Shown here: piece by piece, positions 59,592-64,000 of the stretch
How positions within the stretch are numbered: position 1 is the first letter of the stretch
Layout: the number at the start of each line of letters is the position of its first letter
Assembly: GCF_001433855.1 (NCBI RefSeq)
Contig: NZ_AZCP01000002.1
Location: forward strand, 62,001-126,000
Direction of reading: 5' to 3'
Length of the DNA: 64,000 nucleotides
Source of the DNA: Levilactobacillus brevis ATCC 14869 = DSM 20054
GTDB taxonomy: Bacteria > Bacillota > Bacilli > Lactobacillales > Lactobacillaceae
Translations under genes and position numbers: made by a program
Notes under the pieces: model-generated
What the model saw: the letters and a program-made list of their open reading frames with translations, nothing else
Databases searched by the model: none
What the model was told of the DNA's origin: nothing

Positions 59592-59619
59592 ACTAATCCT
59601 TTAATAATCTGGGATTAGT
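59592..59619 (+). terminator. Small hairpin behind asnA
   Basis: ACTAATCC and GGATTAGT form an 8-base stem about 10 bases behind the stop. It has no T-run, so it is probably only an auxiliary signal before the next hairpin. Confidence 0.4.
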
Positions 59620-59637
59620 CTGACAATTAAACAGAAA

Positions 59638-59677
59638 GCCATCTAGCTTCTCTTAGTGAGAAATTAGATGGCTTTTT
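59638..59677. terminator. Bidirectional terminator between asnA and ribH
   Basis: GCCATCTA and TAGATGGC (59638-59645, 59665-59672), with an inner TTCTC/GAGAA stem, are followed by TTTTT on the plus strand and TTTCTG on the minus strand. Confidence 0.85.
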
Positions 59678-59701
59678 AATGTGTTCCTATTATTTACTAG
59701 A

Positions 59702-60175
59702 TCAACGTAGCTCCGATAACTGTTGCTCCACGCTTAATACTTGAAGTAGTGCCTGTGCACATTCTCGACCTTTATTTCCCCCTTTTCCACCCGCACGATT
59801 CAATGCTTGATCCATATTAGCCGTCATCAGTACACCAAACATCACCGGAATAGGTCCTGTCAACGAAGCCTGAGCCAGCCCAGCGGCGCTTTGCTGACAA
59901 ACATAGGTGTAGTGATCCGTTTCCCCTTGAACCACCGCACCTAGGGCAATAACACCGTCAATAACCCCCGTTTCACTCAGCCGCCGCGTCACCCGCGGTA
60001 ATTCCATCGCACCCGGTACTTGGACAACTAGAATATTTTCTTCCGGTATCCCCGCCTGTCGCAACGCCTGCTGCGCACCGGCCAGTAATCTGGTGGTTAC
60101 CAAGTCGTTAAAATCTGCGACAACAATTCCCACCTTAACGGGTCGCGTTATCGGTAAGCCTAAAATCTCAGTCAT
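59702..60175 (-). CDS. ribH: 6,7-dimethyl-8-ribityllumazine synthase
   Basis: RibH condenses the pyrimidine from RibD with the butanone phosphate from RibBA to lumazine, the substrate of RibE. The 157-residue protein has VQVPGAMELP, GAVVQGETDHYTYVCQQSA with the catalytic histidine, and the GGKGGNKGRECA tail. It overlaps ribBA by 8 bases and is last in the operon. Confidence 0.96.
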   Translation of the reverse strand: MTEILGLPITRPVKVGIVVADFNDLVTTRLLAGAQQALRQAGIPEENILVVQVPGAMELPRVTRRLSETGVIDGVIALGAVVQGETDHYTYVCQQSAAGLAQASLTGPIPVMFGVLMTANMDQALNRAGGKGGNKGRECAQALLQVLSVEQQLSELR

Positions 60176-61367
60176 TATCTGTCACCTCATTTAAGATATG
60201 ATGGAACTTATGCTTCTTTGTTAGTAGATAATCCCGATTTGTCCGGGTAACCCCCACTTCTAGAGGCTCACGCTGAGTAATCGTGATGCCTGCTTGAGAT
60301 AGTTGTTTCACCTTATCAGGATTATTGGTCAGTAGGCGAACCCGTGTCAGTCCCTGAGCGTGTAAAATAGCCGCGGCCCGTTCGTAACGTCGCGCATCGG
60401 CAGGTAAGCCAAGTTGTTCATTCGCTTCTACCGTATCGGCTCCCTGGTCTTGTAAGGTATAAGCACGTAACTTATTGATTAAGCCAATGCCACGTCCTTC
60501 CTGACGTAAATACAAAATAGCACCACGACCGGCAGCCGCAATTCGCCGCATTGACTCTTGCAGCTGGGCACCACAATCACAACGTTGCGAACCAAACACA
60601 TCCCCCGTCAAGCATTCACTATGAACGCGTAATAATAAGGATTTCTGCCCCGTCACATCACCATAGGTCAGTAAGAGATCTGGTTGCTCATCGCCATTCT
60701 CAAAATCCTGTAGGGTGAATTCACCATATACTGTCGGGAGTTTCACCCGTGAGATTGGTGAAACAGTCTGAGCTACGCGATAAGCCTTAATCTCTGAAAT
60801 CGTAATAAATGGAATTTTCAGTCCTTCCGCCAATGCTTTTAGATCCTTACGGCGAGCCATCTGACCATTTTTCTTGAGAATCTCGCAAATATAAGCAACT
60901 GGCGTCACCCCACATAAACGAGCCAAATCAACGGCTGCTTCCGTATGTCCCTCACGTTCTAAGACACCATTGGCTCGTGCAATCAAGGGAAAGAGATGTC
61001 CGGGGTGATAAAAATCATCCCATGTGCTGGTTGTCGCCGCTAACTGATGAATCGTTGCGGCGCGGTCAATGGCAGAAATCCCCGTGCTGGTACTCCGCGC
61101 ATCTAGGCTACTCGTAAATGCCGTCTGAAAAGCATCGCTACTGTGCGGCAGCATTGGTAGCAACGACAACCGTTGTGCAATTTCTGGTGCCATGGGCGCA
61201 CACAATAATCCCCGAGCATGTGTCACCATTTGATTGACTGTCTCCGGTGTAACCAATTCTGCCAATCCCACTAAGTCCCCCTCAGCTTCTCGATCTTCAG
61301 CATCTGCTATGATAACTAACTGACCACGCTTTAACGCTGTCAAGGCATCCTCAACTCGACTAGTCAT
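60168..61367 (-). CDS. ribBA: Bifunctional 3,4-dihydroxy-2-butanone-4-phosphate synthase / GTP cyclohydrolase II
   Basis: The protein supplies both precursors of riboflavin. Residues 1-~200 are the RibB domain (DAEDREAEGDLVG, GHTEAAVDLARLCG). The rest is the RibA domain with the zinc cysteines HSECLTGDVFGSQRCDCGAQL and RQEGRGIGL. All key residues are present, and the length of 399 is standard. It overlaps ribE by 8 bases. Confidence 0.97.
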   Translation of the reverse strand: MTSRVEDALTALKRGQLVIIADAEDREAEGDLVGLAELVTPETVNQMVTHARGLLCAPMAPEIAQRLSLLPMLPHSSDAFQTAFTSSLDARSTSTGISAIDRAATIHQLAATTSTWDDFYHPGHLFPLIARANGVLEREGHTEAAVDLARLCGVTPVAYICEILKKNGQMARRKDLKALAEGLKIPFITISEIKAYRVAQTVSPISRVKLPTVYGEFTLQDFENGDEQPDLLLTYGDVTGQKSLLLRVHSECLTGDVFGSQRCDCGAQLQESMRRIAAAGRGAILYLRQEGRGIGLINKLRAYTLQDQGADTVEANEQLGLPADARRYERAAAILHAQGLTRVRLLTNNPDKVKQLSQAGITITQREPLEVGVTRTNRDYLLTKKHKFHHILNEVTDND

Positions 61368-61965
61368 CAGTCATCCCCCCTAACTGGTACTGACGAACCA
61401 CGTACTTCCCCAAAATATCTGTCTCTACATTCACCTGATCACCGCACTGTAGATGACCAAGACTCGTATGTGCCAACGTATAGGGAATCAGCGCTACCTG
61501 AACCGTCTGACGAGTAACTGCCGTAACCGTTAAACTAACACCATCCAAGGCCACAGCACCCTTTTCAACCGAGTAAGGAGCTTGATCAGCTGATACATCA
61601 AAGGTCAACCGGACTGCGGCCCCTTCGGTATGACTTGCTCGTAAGGTCGCTGTGGTGTCAACGTGCCCCTGAACGATATGTCCATCCAATCCTTGATCTG
61701 CTCGTAAAGCAGCTTCCAGATTGACCTGCATACCAGTCTGCCAAGTTCCCAGTGTCGTACGCTGCAAGGTTTCAGCCATTGCAACAACGGTAAATGCTTC
61801 GTTAGTCACTGCGGTTAAAGTGAGGCAGATCCCGTTCACGGCGATGCTGTCCCCGACGTGTCGTGTCTGATGAGCCCGTGTCGTTTGAATAACGAGCTGT
61901 GCTCCCGTGGCTGTTTTATTTATTTGTCGAATGTAACCTTGATCTGTAATTATTCCTGTGAACAT
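61360..61965 (-). CDS. ribE: Riboflavin synthase alpha subunit
   Basis: Riboflavin synthase dismutates two lumazines to riboflavin. The 201-residue protein has two lumazine-binding repeats: MFTGIITDQGYI with GDSIAVNGICLTLT, and LDGHIVQGHVDTTA with GAVALDGVSLTVT. It overlaps ribD by 16 bases. It is called ribE in Bacillus usage and ribC in E. coli. Confidence 0.97.
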   Translation of the reverse strand: MFTGIITDQGYIRQINKTATGAQLVIQTTRAHQTRHVGDSIAVNGICLTLTAVTNEAFTVVAMAETLQRTTLGTWQTGMQVNLEAALRADQGLDGHIVQGHVDTTATLRASHTEGAAVRLTFDVSADQAPYSVEKGAVALDGVSLTVTAVTRQTVQVALIPYTLAHTSLGHLQCGDQVNVETDILGKYVVRQYQLGGMTDD

Positions 61966-63020
61966 TTACGTTGCCTCCTAGTTGTCAGCTTGACATCATT
62001 TCCTAAAAGCGTCGTTACCGGCGGTGTGTAAGCCCGTTTGGGACTGGGCCAATCAGGGGCGTACACAGCCGGTTGTCCCGCACCACCAATTAACAACGGA
62101 CTGAGATAAATGACTAATTGATCCGCCAAGTCATCTCGCACGAAAGCTGCCTGTAAATGACTGCCGCCTTCAACTAAAAGTGCTTGAATTCCTTGCTGAT
62201 AGCATAATGCTGTAATCGCTGCTGGTGACCACGTTGTTCGGGTAAAAACGCGAACCTGCTCTGGTAATTGACGCGTTGCTGGGTGGGTGGTCAACAACCA
62301 AATGGGCCCCGGCGCCTTAAACAAGGGTTGACTGGTATCGATATGTTCAATGTCATGAAGCACCACCATCCGAATTGGCACTGGTTCATCTGTTATCGCA
62401 TCGCGAATGGTTAATCGCGGATGATCGATAGTTAGCGTCCGCTCACCAATCAAAATAGCTTGTTGCTGTCGTCGTAGCTGTTGACTATCAGCCATCGCAG
62501 CTGCTCCTGTCAAATAGGTTCGTTGGGCTTCCGCCTGATTAACCTTACCGTCTAGTGACATAGCATACTTTACAGTCACTTGGGGTCGATGATGCTGATA
62601 ATAAAAATTGTAAGCCGTGTTCAGCGCCGTGGTTGAATCCAAAACACTCACAGAAATCCCCGCTGCACGTAGCTTAGAAATGCCGCGGCCAGCAACTAAT
62701 GGATTAGGATCGCGTTGTCCAATCACTACCCGACCAACTCCCACTTCAATCAAGCGATCAGCACACGGCGGTGTTTTACCAAAATGGCTACATGGCTCCA
62801 AGGTGACATATAAGGTCGCGCCTTGCGCCTGTTGCGGTCGCTGGAGCTGGGCCAACGCATCAATCTCTGCATGCTGTTGACCATACCGATGATGATAGCC
62901 CACCGATAAGATTTGCCCATGCTTAACGAACACGGCCCCCACCAATGGATTGGTCCAAGTATGCCCAGAACCCCGGCGGGCCGCTATGACGGCTTGTTGC
63001 ATAAATGATTGTTCCAACAA
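61950..63020 (-). CDS. ribD: Bifunctional riboflavin deaminase-reductase RibD
   Basis: RibD deaminates and reduces the pyrimidine intermediate from GTP. The N-terminal deaminase has the zinc motifs HAEIDAL and PCSHFGKTPPCAD. The C-terminal reductase domain includes VKYAMSLDGKV and LLVEGGSHLQAAF. At 356 residues it is complete. It is the first gene of ribD-E-BA-H, directly behind the FMN riboswitch and its terminator. Confidence 0.96.
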   Translation of the reverse strand: MLEQSFMQQAVIAARRGSGHTWTNPLVGAVFVKHGQILSVGYHHRYGQQHAEIDALAQLQRPQQAQGATLYVTLEPCSHFGKTPPCADRLIEVGVGRVVIGQRDPNPLVAGRGISKLRAAGISVSVLDSTTALNTAYNFYYQHHRPQVTVKYAMSLDGKVNQAEAQRTYLTGAAAMADSQQLRRQQQAILIGERTLTIDHPRLTIRDAITDEPVPIRMVVLHDIEHIDTSQPLFKAPGPIWLLTTHPATRQLPEQVRVFTRTTWSPAAITALCYQQGIQALLVEGGSHLQAAFVRDDLADQLVIYLSPLLIGGAGQPAVYAPDWPSPKRAYTPPVTTLLGNDVKLTTRRQRKCSQE

Positions 63021-63035
63021 TTCTCATTCACCTCA

Positions 63036-63070
63036 CGAAAAAAAGGCCCCGCAGTTAAACATGCGGGGCC
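63036..63070 (-). terminator. Riboswitch-controlled terminator before ribD
   Basis: A G-C-rich stem (GGCCCCGCA / TGCGGGGCC on the minus strand, arms 63062-63070 and 63045-63053) is followed by TTTTTTT. It is the expression platform of the FMN riboswitch. Confidence 0.88.
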
Positions 63071-63147
63071 CCATTTAATAGTAAGCTAAATAAGATCTCA
63101 TACGAGTTCACACTTAAAAAAGTGTGCACAGAAGTACGACATTAGCG

Positions 63148-63281
63148 TTCGTTTCTTCTCCCATCCAGACTATACTGTCGGTCCCAGACTCACACTGGGT
63201 CAACCACGTTAAACGTGGGTCACGGACTTCAACTTTAAGTTGTCACCGTCGGTCGGGAATTTCACCCTGCCCCGAAGAAAT
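63148..63281 (-). promoter_or_regulatory. FMN riboswitch (RFN element)
   Basis: Read on the minus strand, the conserved RFN blocks appear in order: TCGGGGCAGGGTGAAATTCCC, GACCGACGGTGA, AGTCCGTGA, TGTGAGTCTGGGACCGACAGT and GTCTGGATGGGAGAAGAAACG (the last ends near 63150). FMN binding would favour the terminator at 63036-63070 and switch off ribD-E-BA-H. Confidence 0.96.
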
Positions 63282-63354
63282 CATATTCAGTTTTCAACAA
63301 CTACTGTACACCATTTTTTAATTTGCAACAACCTTGAATCACTGGCTAAGCCAT

Positions 63355-64000
63355 TTATTTCTTCAGTGATTCATCCAATGCCTCTACATTTTCAATCGGT
63401 CCGACCACCGTTAATACGTCATGCAACCGGACAACATCGGTGGGTTGTGGGGAGATGTTGATCTTCCCTTCATGCTGAATCGCAATTACCGTCAAGTCGA
63501 ACCGCTGCCGCAGGTTCAGGGCAACTAGATCCTGATCGACAAAGTGCGGGTCCGTAATCACGACTTCAGCCAACGTGTACTTGTCACTGAGGTCAATAAA
63601 ATTCAAAATGTGATTGGACAGTAGCTTGCGAACAATCCCATGCCCCATATCCCGTTCTGGATAAGTCACCTGATCGGCCCCCACGCGTTGGAGCACCCGG
63701 CCGTGGTCACTGGTTTCTGCCTTAGCAATCACCTTTTTAGCCCCCAACTCCTTGACTAACATGGTAGTCAAAATGCTGGCCTCCATATTGTTACCAATTC
63801 CCACAATCACGTAATCAAAGGTATCGATATTTAGCCCGCGTAAAACATCTTCATCCCGCGTATCTGCGATTAATGTTTGGGTAGCGATATCCATCATTTC
63901 ATTGACGGGTTCTTCTTTTACGTCCACGGCTAGCACATCTTGGTGTTCTTCTGCCAGCGTCTGGACGACGCTCTGTCCAAATCGACCGAGACCTAAGACT
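63355..64000 (-). CDS. ktrA: KtrA/TrkA-family K+ transport regulatory subunit, 5' end cut off
   Basis: This is the cytoplasmic ring subunit that gates a KtrB/TrkH potassium channel. The frame runs off the window end. The visible protein has the NAD(H)/ATP-binding GLGRFGQSVVQTLAEE motif at the edge, then DVLAVDVKEEP, and a C-terminal RCK_C domain from about 63600 downwards. An internal GTG at 63936 could be taken for a start, but the Rossmann loop upstream of it shows that the gene continues. It probably lacks only its first few residues. Confidence 0.92.
   Translation of the reverse strand, partial: VLGLGRFGQSVVQTLAEEHQDVLAVDVKEEPVNEMMDIATQTLIADTRDEDVLRGLNIDTFDYVIVGIGNNMEASILTTMLVKELGAKKVIAKAETSDHGRVLQRVGADQVTYPERDMGHGIVRKLLSNHILNFIDLSDKYTLAEVVITDPHFVDQDLVALNLRQRFDLTVIAIQHEGKINISPQPTDVVRLHDVLTVVGPIENVEALDESLKK

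Overview
The window looks like the chromosome of a heterofermentative member of the Lactobacillaceae, most like the Levilactobacillus brevis group. The grounds are moderate GC with strong AGGAGG ribosome binding sites, a gatCAB-camS-ligA-pcrA block, a B12-dependent pdu operon with a PocR regulator, and lactobacillus-type wzd/wze/wzb polysaccharide genes. The species is an inference. I see no insertion sequence, prophage, CRISPR array, tRNA or rRNA gene.

Region 1 (1-14.4 kb) is a propanediol/glycerol utilisation microcompartment locus. Sixteen genes read leftwards from pduA to a truncated pduQ: shell proteins (A, B, J, K, N), the adenosylcobalamin diol dehydratase (C, D, E), its reactivase (G, H), phosphotransacylase (L), accessory protein M, a cobalamin adenosyltransferase (O) with a separate GlcG/DUF336 protein, aldehyde dehydrogenase (P) and alcohol dehydrogenase (Q). 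The divergent regulator PocR carries a C-terminal domain that reads as a transcobalamin-like (DUF4430) fold. A glycerol facilitator (pduF) and a PduV-like GTPase lie next to it. CcpA-type cre sequences stand before all three leftward pdu units.

Region 2 (14.6-28.3 kb) is housekeeping: a 23S rRNA methyltransferase lacking the usual Fe-S cysteines, a diacylglycerol kinase, gatCAB, the lipoprotein CamS, LigA, PcrA, a diverged solitary PurK paralogue and xpt. Between camS and gatC lies a ~240-nt rod-shaped RNA candidate with its own apparent promoter.

Region 3 (28.4-38.0 kb) holds respiration genes: menA and a polyprenyl diphosphate synthase, divergently transcribed, then cydABDC for cytochrome bd and its assembly transporter. 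A candidate Rex site and a candidate cre suggest redox and carbon control. A D-2-hydroxyacid dehydrogenase gene follows.

Region 4 (38.0-55.3 kb) is a surface or exopolysaccharide cluster read leftwards: LCP ligase, wzd-wze-wzb, the priming transferase, two glycosyltransferases, a CDP-alcohol phosphotransferase-like protein, Wzy, Wzx, tarI/tarJ (CDP-ribitol supply), the full dTDP-rhamnose pathway rmlACBD, a second LCP gene and a second rmlB. The middle (about 43.6-51 kb) is visibly AT-richer, as in exchangeable serotype cassettes.

Region 5 (55.4-64.0 kb) contains lplA, an amino acid permease, asnA under an Asn T-box, the riboflavin operon ribD-E-BA-H under an FMN riboswitch with a terminator, and the truncated start of a KtrA/TrkA K+ channel subunit gene.
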